The notes: generated by a model from the sequence alone, not told the origin. A DNA stretch of 64,000 nucleotides from Actinomadura meyerae (GCF_900188445.1 NZ_FZOR01000004.1:186001-250000), one strand, 5' to 3'. Shown: positions 1 through 9,188, numbered from the stretch's first letter. A program made the numbers and translations.

Positions 1-397
1 CCACGCAGTGGGAGATCACGTGGACCCGGCGGTTCCCGACGTGCCGTCGCAGCTCGGCGAGCGCCGCGGGATGGTCCTCGAGCGCGATGACGTCGAGGTT
101 GTGGCGCGCGGTCTCGGAGTTGTAGGGGAACCGGCCGCTGATGCGGAAGTCCAGCGCCCACACGTCGCCGAACCCGGCGTCGTGGAGGTGGTTCACCAGG
201 TTGGTGTGCTCCGGCATGATGTACATGTCGCTGGAGGTCGTCAGCCCGTGCACCAGCAGGACGACGTCGTCGCAGTCGTCCCGGCGGAACCGGGTCAGGT
301 TCAGGCCGAGGCCGTCGCCCGTCGCGAAGGGATGCACGGACACCTCGGCGTCGGCGACGCCCGCGAGCGTGAAGCGCGCGATCCGCTGCTCGTCCAT
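1..397 (-). CDS. alpha/beta hydrolase, N-terminal 132 residues (cut by window edge)
   Basis: The reading frame runs off the left edge, so only the N-terminal half is visible. It starts at ATG 397 behind a good ribosome site (GGAGGAGAG). The protein shows the LLVHG oxyanion-hole motif (residues 47-51), then a strand and helix with WALDFR, and ends at VHVISHCV. This is the nucleophile-elbow position, where most alpha/beta hydrolases have G-x-S-x-G; here the elbow reads S-H-C-V with Cys131 as apparent nucleophile. A cysteine elbow is known in dienelactone-hydrolase-like enzymes and in hydrolases associated with GMC/cholesterol-oxidase-type proteins. Substrate unknown. The LAL regulator gene lies 134 bases upstream on the same strand and could be co-transcribed. 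Confidence 0.75.
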   Translation of the reverse strand, partial: MDEQRIARFTLAGVADAEVSVHPFATGDGLGLNLTRFRRDDCDDVVLLVHGLTTSSDMYIMPEHTNLVNHLHDAGFGDVWALDFRISGRFPYNSETARHNLDVIALEDHPAALAELRRHVGNRRVHVISHCV

Positions 398-531
398 GGT
401 GCTCTCCTCCGCTTTCTGACGCCCCAACCCTGCCAAACGCGGATATCGGCGCGGCATCGTGGAGAACCCGTACTTACGGGTGCGTGCCGACCCGCTGGAC
501 CTACGGGGCGTACGTGAACTAAGAGTCCGAT

Positions 532-3465
532 TTACTCAGAACGGTTCATAGCGGTCGCGACACCGACCCGCGAGGAGACGCCGATCTTGGCGAAGACGCG
601 GGACAGGTGGGTCTCCACCGTCCGGACGCTCAGGTAGAGCCGCTCGGCGATCTGCTGGTTGCTGAGGCCCTCGGCGACCAGCAGCGCGATCTCGTGCTCG
701 CGCGGGGACAGCCCGAACGGCAGGTCCCGGCGGCCCTTGCCGCCCTTGGCGGGCGTCCCGCCGCCGGGCACCCGGACGCCGAGCCGGCGCTGCTCGCGGG
801 CGACCTGCGCCTGCAGCCCCTTCATCCCGCACGACTCGAAGACCTCCGCGGCGGCGCGCAGCCGGTCGCGGGCCCGGGTGCGGTCGCCCGCGGCGGCGTG
901 CGCGAGCCCGGCGGCCAGCTCGGCGCGGCCCGCCTCCGGCCGCCGCCCGGCCTTGTGCAGCAGGTCGGCGGCCTCCGCGGCCAGCGCGGCGGACGCGGCC
1001 GGGTCGGCCGCGCGCAGCGCGTGCGCGCGGGTCAGCCGGGCCAGCCCGGCGTCGCCGGTCAGCAGCGGGTCGGTGATCGCCTCGGCGATGCCCGCCCAGT
1101 TCGCGGCGTCGGCGGCGTCGGCCTGCGCGGCGCGGACGGACGCCAGCGCCTCCGCGCAGATCAGCAGGGTGCTGAAGTCCAGGCCGAAGGTGCCGTCCCC
1201 GCACGCGGTGATCAGCGCGGTGGCGCCCTCCTCCAGCCGGCCCTCGTTGATGACGGCGAGGGCGCGGGCGACGTGCGCCATGCGCGTCCACCACTCGCCC
1301 GAGCCGGTGTCGTTGGCGACGGCCTCGTCCCCGGCCCGCAGCGCCCGCTCGTGGTCGCCCATCAGCGACGCGGTCAGGCACTGCTGGATCAGGCCGTAGG
1401 CCAGCACCTCCTGCGAGCGCAGGTCGCGGCCGACCGCGGCGGCCTCGTCGGCGACGGCGGCGGCCTCCTCCAGCCGGCCCAGCTGGGTCAGCACCCGCGA
1501 CTGCCCGGCCAGCATGTAGCCGAGCACGAACGTCTGCCCGGTCGTGCGGGTGATCGACACCAGCCGCTCGGCGTGCCGCAGCGCCTCGTCGTACATGCCG
1601 AGGAACGACTCGGCGAACACCAGCCAGGCGAAGCAGTCCAGGCAGTCGGCGAACTCGGTGTCGGACGCGGCGGAGAACAGCTGGTCGGCGGCCCGCGCGT
1701 ACGCCATCGCCTCCGCGATCTCGCCGCGCCCGTAGGCGACCATCGGGCGCATCGCCGCGACCGCCGCCGTGAGGCCGGGACCCCACCCCGGGGCGGTGCT
1801 GGGAATGGTCTCCAGGATGGCGTGCGAGCCGCGGGTGTCGATGCGCTGGATGCGGTCGGCGACGAGCCGGATGCGCAGCAGCACCGCCTCGGGGGTCTGC
1901 CGGTCGGTGATGCGGCGCAGCTCGTCCAGCACCAGGGCGCGGGCCTCGTGGATGCGGCCGAGCTGCCGCTCCATGATCGCGCACATGTGGACGGTGCGGG
2001 CGCGGCGGACGGTGTCGTCCGGCGGCAGCAGCCCGAGCAGGGTGCGCGCGGCCTCGCGGCCCTCCTCGGCGTGGCCGCTGAACGCCTGCACCTGGGCGAG
2101 CTCGACGAGCAGCTCGACCCGGTCGGGGTAGGTCTCGTCGGCGGTGCCGGGCATCAGGTCGAGCGCGGCCTGCAGCCAGTACGCGGCGGTGGCGGGCGCC
2201 TGCCGCGCGACGGCGCGGGCGGCCTCGACCAGCGTCCAGATCGCCTCGGCGTCGCCGAACCGCGCCGACCGCACCACGTGGTGCGCGCGCACCGCGGCGG
2301 GGGCGCCGAGCTCGGCCAGCCGCTCCGACACCCGCGAGTGCGCCGCGATCCGCCAGCCCGCGGCCGTCGAGGCGTAGGCGACGTGCCGGACCAGGGGGTG
2401 GCGGAACCGGAAGCGGCCGCCCGGCGCGGGCCGCACCACGTCGTGGCCGGTCAGCACGTCCAGGGCGGTGAGCGCGGCGTGCTGCTCCATCTCCGCGGCG
2501 ACCGCCGCGAGCGCGGGCTCGAACACATCGGCGGCGACGGCGGCGCCGCGCGCCATCCGCAGCGCCTGCGGCGGCAGCGCGCTCAGCTCCACCTGCAGCG
2601 CCGCCCGCACCGCGGGCGGCACCTCGGTCAGGTTCGCGACGCCCTTCTCCCAGTCGCGGTCGAGGCCGCCGCCGGCCGCGGGAACGGTCCCGTCGGCCAT
2701 CTTGGCCAGGGCCTCCAGGTAGAACGGGTTGCCGCCGCTGGCCTTGAACAGCGCCTCGCACCGGGCGCGGCCGACATCGGGGCCCAGGAACTCGCGGACC
2801 TCGCTCTGGGTGAGCGGCGTGGCCGTGACCCGCCTGCCGTGCGGGCCCGCCGCGTCCACCAGCGCCGCCAGCCGCGGCGACGCCTGCGCGGGCCGGTAGG
2901 CGACCGCGACCAGCACCCGGGCGCGCGGCGGATGCCGGACCAGGTGGTCGAGCAGCTCGATCGTCGCGTCGTCGGCCCAGTGCAGGTCGTCGAGGATCAG
3001 CACCAGCCCGGAGGGTTCGGCCAGCGCCTCCAGCAGGTGCCGGACCGTGCGGTGCAGCTGGTACCGCGCGACCTGCGACTCGGGCGAGGCGGCGGGCGGG
3101 GCTCCGGACAGGTCAGCCAGCGCGGGGAACACGGTGCCGAGCAGCCGCAGCGCGCCCGGCGGCAGGTCGAGGGAGTGCTCCTCCAGGCGGTCGTCGAGCG
3201 CGTCGACCACGGCGCCGAACGGCATCTCCTGCTCGAACTCGGCCGCGCGGCCCGCCACGAACGGCAGCTTGCGCGCGATCGCCCCGTCGGCCAGCTCGTT
3301 CAGCAGCCGGGTCTTGCCCGCCCCCGGCTCGCCCACCAGCGCGACGAACCCGTAGCCGCCCTCGGCGGCGTCGAGCGCGCGGTCGATCTCCCGCAGCGCG
3401 TCCCGTCGCCCCACGAGCGGAGCGTTGCCGGAGCCCCCGGCGTCGCGGGCCGCACGACCCTCCAT
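532..3465 (-). CDS. LuxR-family transcriptional regulator of the large ATP-binding (LAL) type
   Basis: This is a cytoplasmic regulator of about 977 residues, the usual LAL/MalT-like size. An N-terminal AAA ATPase carries Walker A (GEPGAGKT, about residues 45-52) and Walker B (LVLILDDLHWADD, near 155). A long helical TPR-like middle follows, and the C-terminal 65 residues are a LuxR helix-turn-helix (LSPREHEIALLVAEGLSNQQ... SVRTVETHLSRVF). LAL proteins sense a ligand or partner through the helical region and activate transcription. I chose ATG 3465 because GGGG lies 7 bases before it; an in-frame GTG at 3471 is the alternative. It is transcribed away from the rhamnose genes, separated from rhaB by about 255 bases, so a role in rhamnose control is possible but unsupported. 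Confidence 0.9.
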   Translation of the reverse strand: MEGRAARDAGGSGNAPLVGRRDALREIDRALDAAEGGYGFVALVGEPGAGKTRLLNELADGAIARKLPFVAGRAAEFEQEMPFGAVVDALDDRLEEHSLDLPPGALRLLGTVFPALADLSGAPPAASPESQVARYQLHRTVRHLLEALAEPSGLVLILDDLHWADDATIELLDHLVRHPPRARVLVAVAYRPAQASPRLAALVDAAGPHGRRVTATPLTQSEVREFLGPDVGRARCEALFKASGGNPFYLEALAKMADGTVPAAGGGLDRDWEKGVANLTEVPPAVRAALQVELSALPPQALRMARGAAVAADVFEPALAAVAAEMEQHAALTALDVLTGHDVVRPAPGGRFRFRHPLVRHVAYASTAAGWRIAAHSRVSERLAELGAPAAVRAHHVVRSARFGDAEAIWTLVEAARAVARQAPATAAYWLQAALDLMPGTADETYPDRVELLVELAQVQAFSGHAEEGREAARTLLGLLPPDDTVRRARTVHMCAIMERQLGRIHEARALVLDELRRITDRQTPEAVLLRIRLVADRIQRIDTRGSHAILETIPSTAPGWGPGLTAAVAAMRPMVAYGRGEIAEAMAYARAADQLFSAASDTEFADCLDCFAWLVFAESFLGMYDEALRHAERLVSITRTTGQTFVLGYMLAGQSRVLTQLGRLEEAAAVADEAAAVGRDLRSQEVLAYGLIQQCLTASLMGDHERALRAGDEAVANDTGSGEWWTRMAHVARALAVINEGRLEEGATALITACGDGTFGLDFSTLLICAEALASVRAAQADAADAANWAGIAEAITDPLLTGDAGLARLTRAHALRAADPAASAALAAEAADLLHKAGRRPEAGRAELAAGLAHAAAGDRTRARDRLRAAAEVFESCGMKGLQAQVAREQRRLGVRVPGGGTPAKGGKGRRDLPFGLSPREHEIALLVAEGLSNQQIAERLYLSVRTVETHLSRVFAKIGVSSRVGVATAMNRSE

Positions 3466-3544
3466 GTCCACACCCCAACAGCGACAGGCGGCCGATACGC
3501 CGTGACGATGCTTCTTCGTTGCGGTCCTGAGAATTGGCGGGATT

Positions 3545-3570
3545 CACCCTATCGGGTAAAACGTCAATAA
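3545..3570. promoter_or_regulatory. dyad and AAAACG motif upstream of the LAL regulator
   Basis: The AT-richest stretch of the 3466-3722 intergenic region holds an inverted repeat, TTCACCCTATCGGGTAAA (3543-3560), running into AAAACGTCAA. The second part resembles the TTAAAACGT sites at the rhamnose divergent promoter. No convincing -35/-10 pair was found, so this is only a candidate operator or promoter region for the LAL gene. Confidence 0.25.
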
Positions 3571-3722
3571 GGCGGGACAAACACACGCCCGCCTGCGCTC
3601 CACCCGGCTCGGGCCGGCCACCTCCGTGACCGTATGTACATAGCTATGAACGTCCCTCGCGCGCCCCATGTCAACCTGGGGGAGCCAAACCGTCCCGTGA
3701 CCGTGACATCGGGGCGCGCGGG

Positions 3723-5156
3723 TCAGGACTCCAGGCCGAGGCGGGTGGCGGCCTCCCGCCAGCGGTCCTCGTCGCCGGACGGTTCGTAGCGGCGCAGGTC
3801 CTGCGTGGCGGCGACCAGCGCGCGCGCCTCGGCCAGCCCGCCGACCACTCCCCGTGCACGGGCCTGGGCCAGGACGTTGCCGAGGGCGGTCGCCTCGACC
3901 GGCCCGGCCACCACCGGCAGGCCGCTGGCATCGGCGGTCAGCCGGCACAGCAGCTCGTTGCGGCTGCCGCCGCCGACCAGGTGCACGACCTCGATCTCGC
4001 GCCCCGACAGCCGGGCCGCCGCGCGCAGGGTGGCGCGGTGCGCGAGGGCGAGGCTGTCCATGACGCAGCGGACGGTCTCCGCGCGCGTGGCGGGCGCGGG
4101 GAACCCGCGGCGCCGGCAGTGCTCCGCGATGCGGGCGGGCATGTCGCCGGGCGGCAGGAACTCCGGGTCGTCGGGGTCGATGAGGGAGCGCAGCCCCGGC
4201 AGCCGCGCCGCCTCGGCGAGCAGGGCGGGCAGGTCCGGGTTCCCCCAGGTCCGCAGCGACTCCTGGAGCAGCCACAGGCCCATCACGTTGCGCAGGTAGC
4301 GGACGGTCCCGTCGACGCCGCCCTCGTTGGTGAAGTTGGCGGCGCGGCTCTCCGCGGTCAGCACGGGCGCGTCCAGCTCGACGCCGACCAGGGACCAGGT
4401 GCCGCAGGAGATGTAGCCGAACCGCTCGGTGGCGGCGGGCACGGCGGCGACCGCGGAGGCGGTGTCGTGCGACCCGACCGCGGTGACCCGGAGGCCGGCG
4501 TGGCCGGTCTCGGCCACCACGTCCGGGCGGAGCGTCCCGATGGGCGCGCCCGGCTCGCGCAGCGGCGGCAGGATCTTCGCGGGCAGGTCGAGCCGGTCCA
4601 GCAGGTCCTGCGACCAGGTGCCGCCGCGGACGTCCAGCAGCCCCGTCGTCGAGGCGTTGGTGCGCTCGGCGCCGATCTCGCCCGTCAGCCAGTAGGCCAG
4701 CAGGTCTGGGACGAGCAGCAGCGTCGCCGCCCGGGACAGGTCGTCGGCCGCGAGCTGGTAGATCGTGTTGAACGGCAGGAACTGGAGCCCAGACGTCCGG
4801 TACAGCAGGTCGTCGCCCAGGTCGGCGCGGACCCGCTCCATCACGCCGTCGGTGCGGGCGTCGCGGTAGTGGACGGGGTTGCCGAGCAGCCGCCCCTCCG
4901 CGTCGAGCAGGCCGTAGTCGACCGCCCACGAGTCGATGCCGACCGACGCCAGCCCGTCCGGCGCGTCGCGCAGCCCGTCCAGGACGTTGCCGTACAGGCC
5001 GAGGATGTCCCAGTACAGGGTGCCGGCGGCGCGGACCGGCCGGTTCGGGAACCGGCGGACCTCCGCCAGGTCCAGGACGCCGGGCCCGACGCGCCCGGCC
5101 ATCACCCGGCCGCTCGACGCGCCCAGGTCGACGGCCGCGAAAGTCGCTTCGCTCAT
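3723..5156 (-). CDS. rhaB: rhamnulokinase (L-rhamnulose kinase)
   Basis: An FGGY-family sugar kinase of 477 residues, normal for RhaB, that converts L-rhamnulose plus ATP to L-rhamnulose 1-phosphate in the cytoplasm. Visible motifs are the N-terminal phosphate loop (VDLGASSGRVM, residues 9-19), SVGIDSWAVDYGLL near 90, the second phosphate motif VGSHDTASA near 225, and the adenosine motif VGGGSRNELLCRLTADA near 385. The SSGR and DSWAVDYG signatures favour rhamnulokinase over xylulo- or glycerol kinase. It is the last gene of the minus-strand operon LacI-lutA-lutB-lutC-rhaB. Its start lies 7 bases after the lutC stop, inside a tandem 11-bp repeat, which suggests translational coupling. Its partners RhaM, RhaI and the aldolase are encoded on the other arm of the locus. 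Confidence 0.93.
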   Translation of the reverse strand: MSEATFAAVDLGASSGRVMAGRVGPGVLDLAEVRRFPNRPVRAAGTLYWDILGLYGNVLDGLRDAPDGLASVGIDSWAVDYGLLDAEGRLLGNPVHYRDARTDGVMERVRADLGDDLLYRTSGLQFLPFNTIYQLAADDLSRAATLLLVPDLLAYWLTGEIGAERTNASTTGLLDVRGGTWSQDLLDRLDLPAKILPPLREPGAPIGTLRPDVVAETGHAGLRVTAVGSHDTASAVAAVPAATERFGYISCGTWSLVGVELDAPVLTAESRAANFTNEGGVDGTVRYLRNVMGLWLLQESLRTWGNPDLPALLAEAARLPGLRSLIDPDDPEFLPPGDMPARIAEHCRRRGFPAPATRAETVRCVMDSLALAHRATLRAAARLSGREIEVVHLVGGGSRNELLCRLTADASGLPVVAGPVEATALGNVLAQARARGVVGGLAEARALVAATQDLRRYEPSGDEDRWREAATRLGLES

Positions 5157-5169
5157 CGTTCGCTCATCG
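5148..5169 (-). repeat. tandem 11-bp repeat at the lutC/rhaB junction
   Basis: Two perfect head-to-tail copies of CGATGAGCGAA (minus-strand sense). The first contains the lutC stop codon and the second the rhaB start codon. An ATG overlapping the lutC stop (ATGA) opens a four-codon ORF, Met-Ser-Glu-Arg, whose stop overlaps the rhaB ATG, again as ATGA. The same CGATGAGCG beginning is found at the LacI/lutA junction. Confidence 0.6.
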
Positions 5170-5784
5170 GATGATCAGTACCTCCAGCGTGCGGGGCCCG
5201 TGCACGCCCTCCACCCGGGACAGCTCGATGTCGCTCGTCGCCGACGGCCCCGACACGAACGTCAGCGGGCGGGACGGGTCGAGCCGTTCGAGCGCCTCCG
5301 GGACGTCCGGGGCGACCTGCTCGGCGCGGACGACGATCAGGTGGTAGTCGGGCACGAGCGACAGCGCGCGCGGCCCCTGCGCCGCGCCGTGGTCCAGGAC
5401 GATCGTGCCGGTCTCGGCGATCGCGGCGGCGCAGCCGGTGACCGCGCCCGCGAGCCCGTCCAGGGACGCGGTGGAGAAGTCGCGGACGAGCGGCGCCGCC
5501 ACCGCGGACGTCCACTCCGCGGGCAGGTCGGCGGGGGCGCCGTAGGAGCCCGGCCGGGCCGCCAGCCGCTCGGCGACCGCCGCGGCGGCCCCGTCGGCGG
5601 GGACCCGCAGCACCGTCGCGCGGTAGTCGGCGACCCGCTCGGCGAACAGGTCGAGGACGCCGTCCTCGTGGTGGCGGCGCAGGTAGCCGCGGTCGATCCG
5701 GGCGTAGGAGGCCGCGACCTCGGCGGCCGGGCGGGTGGGCGCGACCCGCTCGATGCGGCGCAGGATCTCCTCGCGCGCGTTCAC
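5164..5784 (-). CDS. lutC: LutC-type LUD-domain protein of the L-lactate utilisation complex
   Basis: A 206-residue LUD-domain (DUF162) protein. The family works with LutA and LutB in oxidising L-lactate to pyruvate. The N-terminus ([13 protein letters not shown]) is typical of LutC. The core shows the conserved [14 protein letters not shown] stretch and the C-terminal [27 protein letters not shown] motif. The GTG start at 5784 overlaps the lutB stop by four bases (GTGA), which fixes the start. It sits between lutB and rhaB in the rhamnose operon, so its lactate probably comes from oxidation of lactaldehyde made during rhamnose breakdown. Confidence 0.9.
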   Translation of the reverse strand: MNAREEILRRIERVAPTRPAAEVAASYARIDRGYLRRHHEDGVLDLFAERVADYRATVLRVPADGAAAAVAERLAARPGSYGAPADLPAEWTSAVAAPLVRDFSTASLDGLAGAVTGCAAAIAETGTIVLDHGAAQGPRALSLVPDYHLIVVRAEQVAPDVPEALERLDPSRPLTFVSGPSATSDIELSRVEGVHGPRTLEVLIIR

Positions 5785-7235
5785 GCGTCCCCCTCCTCGC
5801 GGCCGCCGCCGGTCCGGGCCCACCAGGCGCGGAACGACTCCGGCGGCGGCGCGGGCGCGTCCCGCGTCTCGGTCCAGGCGCCCAGCGGCCCCGGCAGCCG
5901 CCGGATCCGGCCGCCGCGCGCCACGATCCGGCGGCTCGCCGACGCGGCGCGCTGCGCGAGCCCGAGCCGGGTGGGGGAGCGCAGCGTCCACCCGGCCGCC
6001 GTCATCGCCACCCGCTCCAGCGGATGGCGCGGCCCCTTCTCCACGGCGCGGGCCCGCAGGTGCACCAGCACCTCCGGGATGTCGATCGCGACCGGGCACG
6101 CCTCGAAGCACGCCCCGCACAGCGACGACGCGTACGGCAGGGACGCGTCCACCTCCGAGCCGATGCCCCGGATCTGCGGGGACAGGATCGCGCCGATCGG
6201 CCCCGGATACGGCGACCCGTAGGCGTGGCCGCCCGCGCGCTGGTAGACCGGGCACACGTTCAGGCACGCGGAGCAGCGGATGCAGCGCAGCGCCTGCCGG
6301 CCCACCTCGTCGGCGAGGGTGTCGGTCCGGCCGTTGTCCAGCAGGACGAGGTGGAAGTCGCGCGGGCCGTCGCCGGGGGCCGTGCCCGTCCAGGTGGAGG
6401 TGTAGGGGTTCATCCGCTCGGCGGTGGACGAGCGCGGCAGCAGCTGCAGGAAGACCTCCAGGTCCCGCCAGCTCGGCACGATCTTCTCCACGCCCATCAC
6501 CGAGATCAGCGTCTCGGGGAGCGTCAGGCACATCCGCCCGTTGCCCTCCGACTCCAGCACGACGAGGGTGCCGGTGTCGGCGACGGCGAAGTTCACGCCC
6601 GACACCCCGACCTTCGCCGACAGGAACTTGGCGCGCAGGTGCCGCCGCGCCGCCTCGGCGAGCGCGGCGGGGGAGTCGGTCAGGTCCGCGGGGGCGTCCT
6701 CCATCGCGCGCAGGAAGATGTCGCGGATGTCGGAGCGGTTGCGGTGGATGGCCGGGACGAGGATGTGCGACGGCCGGTCGTCGCCGAGCTGCACGATCAG
6801 CTCGGCGAGGTCGGTCTCGTAGGCGGTGATGCCCTCCTCGGCGAGGAACTCGTTGAGGCCGATCTCCTGCGTCGCCATCGACTTGACCTTGACGACCTCG
6901 GTCTCGCCGGTCGCCTTCACCAGGTCGGCGACGATCCGGTTGGCCTCGGCGGCGTCGCGCGCCCAGTGCACGGTGCCGCCGGCCGCGGTGACCTTCTCCT
7001 CCAGCAGCGGCAGGTAGTGGCCGAGGTTCTCCAGGACGTGGTCCTTGATCTGCTTGCCGGCCTCGCGGAGCGCCTCCCAGTCGGCCAGCTCCGCGACGGC
7101 GCCGGCGCGCCGCCCCCGGATCGTGGTGGTGGCGTGCGCGAGGTTGCCGCGCAGCCGCGCGTCGGCCACCGCCTTCCGGGCGGCGTCCGGGAACGACGGC
7201 ATCCCGATGTAGGTGGGCATGGCGGGGGAGGTCAT
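5781..7235 (-). CDS. lutB: LutB-type iron-sulfur protein of the L-lactate utilisation complex
   Basis: 484 residues, the usual LutB length. An N-terminal LUD domain (to about residue 280; note the [17 protein letters not shown] segment) is followed by a ferredoxin-like region with two 4Fe-4S cysteine clusters, [14 protein letters not shown] near 310 and [15 protein letters not shown] near 360. The C-terminal tail is family-typical (DUF3390-like). LutB is thought to relay electrons in the cytoplasmic LutABC lactate oxidase. ATG 7235 overlaps the lutA stop (ATGA) and is preceded by GAGGAGG, so the start is secure. The two 4-base overlaps with lutA and lutC imply a stoichiometric three-subunit unit. 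Confidence 0.93.
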   Translation of the reverse strand: MTSPAMPTYIGMPSFPDAARKAVADARLRGNLAHATTTIRGRRAGAVAELADWEALREAGKQIKDHVLENLGHYLPLLEEKVTAAGGTVHWARDAAEANRIVADLVKATGETEVVKVKSMATQEIGLNEFLAEEGITAYETDLAELIVQLGDDRPSHILVPAIHRNRSDIRDIFLRAMEDAPADLTDSPAALAEAARRHLRAKFLSAKVGVSGVNFAVADTGTLVVLESEGNGRMCLTLPETLISVMGVEKIVPSWRDLEVFLQLLPRSSTAERMNPYTSTWTGTAPGDGPRDFHLVLLDNGRTDTLADEVGRQALRCIRCSACLNVCPVYQRAGGHAYGSPYPGPIGAILSPQIRGIGSEVDASLPYASSLCGACFEACPVAIDIPEVLVHLRARAVEKGPRHPLERVAMTAAGWTLRSPTRLGLAQRAASASRRIVARGGRIRRLPGPLGAWTETRDAPAPPPESFRAWWARTGGGREEGDA

Positions 7236-7945
7236 GACGGGTCCTCCTCGGTGGACGCGAGGATCTCGGCGAGGTGCACCGTCCGCACCCCGGCGCGGGT
7301 GCGGGTGAGCGCGCCGCCGATGTGCATCAGGCAGGAGTTGTCGGCCGCGCACAGCGCCTCGGCCCGCGTCTCCCGCACGGCGGTGACCTTGTCGGCGCAC
7401 ATCGCCGCGGACACCTCGGCGTTCTTCAGCGCGAACGTCCCGCCGAAGCCGCAGCACTCGGCGGCGTCCGGCAGGTCGACCAGGTCGATGCCGCGCACCT
7501 CGCGCAGGAGCCGCAGCGGGCGGTCGCCGACGCGCAGCATCCGCAGGGAGTGGCACGTCGGGTGGTAGGTGACGCGGTGCGGGAAGTAGGCGCCGACGTC
7601 GGTCACGCCGAGGACGTCCACCAGGAACTCCGACAGCTCGTACACCCGGGACGCGACGCCGGCCGCGCGGGGCGCGAGCCTCGGATGCCAGTCGCGGATC
7701 ATCGCGCCGCAGGACGCCGACGGCGTCACGACGGCGTCGTAGGGGTCGAAGGTCTCGGCGAACCCCTTCACCAGGTGCTGCGCCTGCCGCCGGTACCCGG
7801 TGTTGAGGTGCATCTGCCCGCAGCACGTCTGCGACTCGGGGAACTCGACGTCGTGGCCGAGGCGCCGCAGCAGCCGCACCATCGCCTTGCCGGTCCCCGG
7901 GTACATGGTGTCGTTGACGCAGGTGAGGAAGAGCGCGACTTTCAT
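7232..7945 (-). CDS. lutA: LutA-type Fe-S oxidoreductase subunit of the L-lactate utilisation complex
   Basis: A 237-residue protein with two CCG-domain repeats, the hallmark of LutA and heterodisulfide-reductase-like subunits. Cysteine motifs are TCVNDTMYP near the N-terminus, [14 protein letters not shown] near 47, [11 protein letters not shown] near 130, [14 protein letters not shown] near 165 and [11 protein letters not shown] near 200. Start ATG 7945 is preceded by GGGAGG; an in-frame upstream start exists but would lie inside a hairpin repeat. Together with LutB and LutC it should oxidise L-lactate to pyruvate. Being downstream of a LacI regulator and upstream of rhaB, it appears dedicated to rhamnose-derived lactate. 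Confidence 0.92.
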   Translation of the reverse strand: MKVALFLTCVNDTMYPGTGKAMVRLLRRLGHDVEFPESQTCCGQMHLNTGYRRQAQHLVKGFAETFDPYDAVVTPSASCGAMIRDWHPRLAPRAAGVASRVYELSEFLVDVLGVTDVGAYFPHRVTYHPTCHSLRMLRVGDRPLRLLREVRGIDLVDLPDAAECCGFGGTFALKNAEVSAAMCADKVTAVRETRAEALCAADNSCLMHIGGALTRTRAGVRTVHLAEILASTEEDPS

Positions 7946-7998
7946 GCTTGCCTCCCGTGGGGGGCGACCCCCCACATCCCCCGGTTCGCTCCGCTCAT
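7942..7998 (-). repeat. hairpin repeat element carrying an 18-codon bridging ORF between LacI and lutA
   Basis: In the transcribed sense the stretch begins CGATGAGCGGAGCGAACC and contains a strong hairpin GGGGGG-TCG-CCCCCC (7959-7973). An ATG overlapping the LacI stop (ATGA) opens an 18-codon ORF ([18 protein letters not shown]) whose TGA overlaps the lutA ATG (ATGA). A related element with a matching head, CCGGGGG segment and TGGGGG-TCG-CCCCC hairpin lies at 10898-10975. It may be a dispersed actinobacterial palindromic repeat that here also couples translation. No evidence that the peptide itself matters. Confidence 0.55.
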
Positions 7999-9056
7999 CG
8001 AGAGCCTCCGGCGGCCGAACGGCTGGACTCGCGGACGACCAGCTCGGGCTGGAACATGACCTGCTGGTGGGCGTGGCCGCCCGATTCGTCGCACTCCTCC
8101 AGCAGCAGCTCGGTCGCGATGCGGCCGAGCTGGTAGGTGGGCTGCCGCACCGAGCTGAGCGGGACGGCGGCCGCGGCCGAGAACTCGATGTCGTCGTACC
8201 CGATCAGCGCGACGTCACCCGGCACCTTGATCCCCGCCTGCAGCAGCACCCGCAGCACGCCGAGGGCGAGCAGGTCGTTGGCGCAGAAGATCGCGTCGGG
8301 CAGCGGCGCGCCCGCCTCCAGCAGCCGCCGCGCCGCCTCCTGCCCGCCGCGCGCGTTCATCGCGCCGACCGCGACCTCGCGCAGCGCGTCGCGGCCGAGC
8401 CCGGCGGTGCGCAGCGCCCGCAGCGCCCCCTTGCGGCGGTCGGCGCACTGGCGCAGCACCGTCGGCCCGGTGACGAACGCCAGCGTGCGGGCGCCGGCCT
8501 CCAGCAGCTCGCCGGCCGCCAGCTCGCCGCCCGCGACGTCGTCGACGGCGACCGAGCACTGGTTGGCGCGGGGGGTCGGGTGGTCGAGCAGCACCACCGG
8601 GACGCCGCGGTCGCGCAGCCGGCCGGCGGTCTCGCCGTCGGCGCCGACCGGGGTCAGCAGCACGCCGCGGACCCGCTGCTCGGCGAACACCCGCAGGTTG
8701 CGCTGCTCCCGCTCGTCCGACTCGCCCGACGAGGACAGGATGACCGCGTAGCCGCGCTCGCTGGCGGCCTCCTCCACGCCGCGCGCCACGTCGGTGAAGA
8801 ACGGGTTGGCGAGGTCGAGGACCATCAGCCCGATCGTGCTGCTGTGGCCGGCGCGCAGCGTGGACGCCGAGCCGTTGCGGACGAAGCCCAGCTCGCGGAT
8901 CGCCTGCTCGACCCGCGCGCGGGTCGCCGCGGCCACCCGCTCGGGCCGGTTGAGCACATTGGACACGGTGCCGGGGGAGACCCCGGCGTGTGCCGCGACC
9001 TGCTTGATGCCGACCGTCCTGCTCGGCTCAGGACGGCCGGTGTCGTCTGTGCTCAA
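7995..9056 (-). CDS. LacI-family transcriptional regulator, probable repressor of the rhamnose locus
   Basis: 353 residues with the LacI layout. The N-terminal helix-turn-helix is VGIKQVAAHAGVSPGTVSNVLNRPERVAAATRARV shortened here to its key part VSPGTVSNVLN (about residues 26-36). The periplasmic-binding-protein-like sensor domain follows, with LMVLDLANPFFTDV, PDAIFCANDLLALGVL and ALIGYDDIEFS motifs. It is the first gene of the minus-strand lut-rhaB operon and faces the ABC transporter operon across a 303-base region with two TTAAAACGT sites. This layout suggests an autoregulated local repressor released by L-rhamnose or a catabolite. The effector is inferred from context; the name RhaR has been used for such proteins, but orthology was not tested. 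Confidence 0.92.
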   Translation of the reverse strand: MSTDDTGRPEPSRTVGIKQVAAHAGVSPGTVSNVLNRPERVAAATRARVEQAIRELGFVRNGSASTLRAGHSSTIGLMVLDLANPFFTDVARGVEEAASERGYAVILSSSGESDEREQRNLRVFAEQRVRGVLLTPVGADGETAGRLRDRGVPVVLLDHPTPRANQCSVAVDDVAGGELAAGELLEAGARTLAFVTGPTVLRQCADRRKGALRALRTAGLGRDALREVAVGAMNARGGQEAARRLLEAGAPLPDAIFCANDLLALGVLRVLLQAGIKVPGDVALIGYDDIEFSAAAAVPLSSVRQPTYQLGRIATELLLEECDESGGHAHQQVMFQPELVVRESSRSAAGGSR

Positions 9057-9097
9057 TCCGTGTGCCCCCGGTCCGTCCGCCGCCTGTGTCGCCGCTC

Positions 9098-9127
9098 ACT
9101 CTGGGTCATGTCATTAAAACGTGTCAA
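9098..9127 (-). promoter_or_regulatory. promoter of the LacI-lutABC-rhaB operon with overlapping operator candidate
   Basis: On the minus strand, TTGACA (9127-9122) and CAGAGT (9103-9098) are separated by 18 bases, giving a predicted start about 35 bases before the LacI gene. The motif TTAAAACGTGTCAA (9114-9127, plus sense) overlaps the -35 hexamer. It shares TTAAAACGT with the site at 9307, consistent with autorepression by the LacI protein. Confidence 0.5.
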
Positions 9128-9188
9128 CCCCGGATCCGGCCCGGCGGCCGGTCAAACCCGGGTGGCCGGGTCCGGCCGGGGGCGACTT

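Noticed and set aside
8..517. plus-strand 169-residue frame at the left edge
   Set aside because: Antisense to the alpha/beta hydrolase, whose frame has a ribosome site and conserved motifs.
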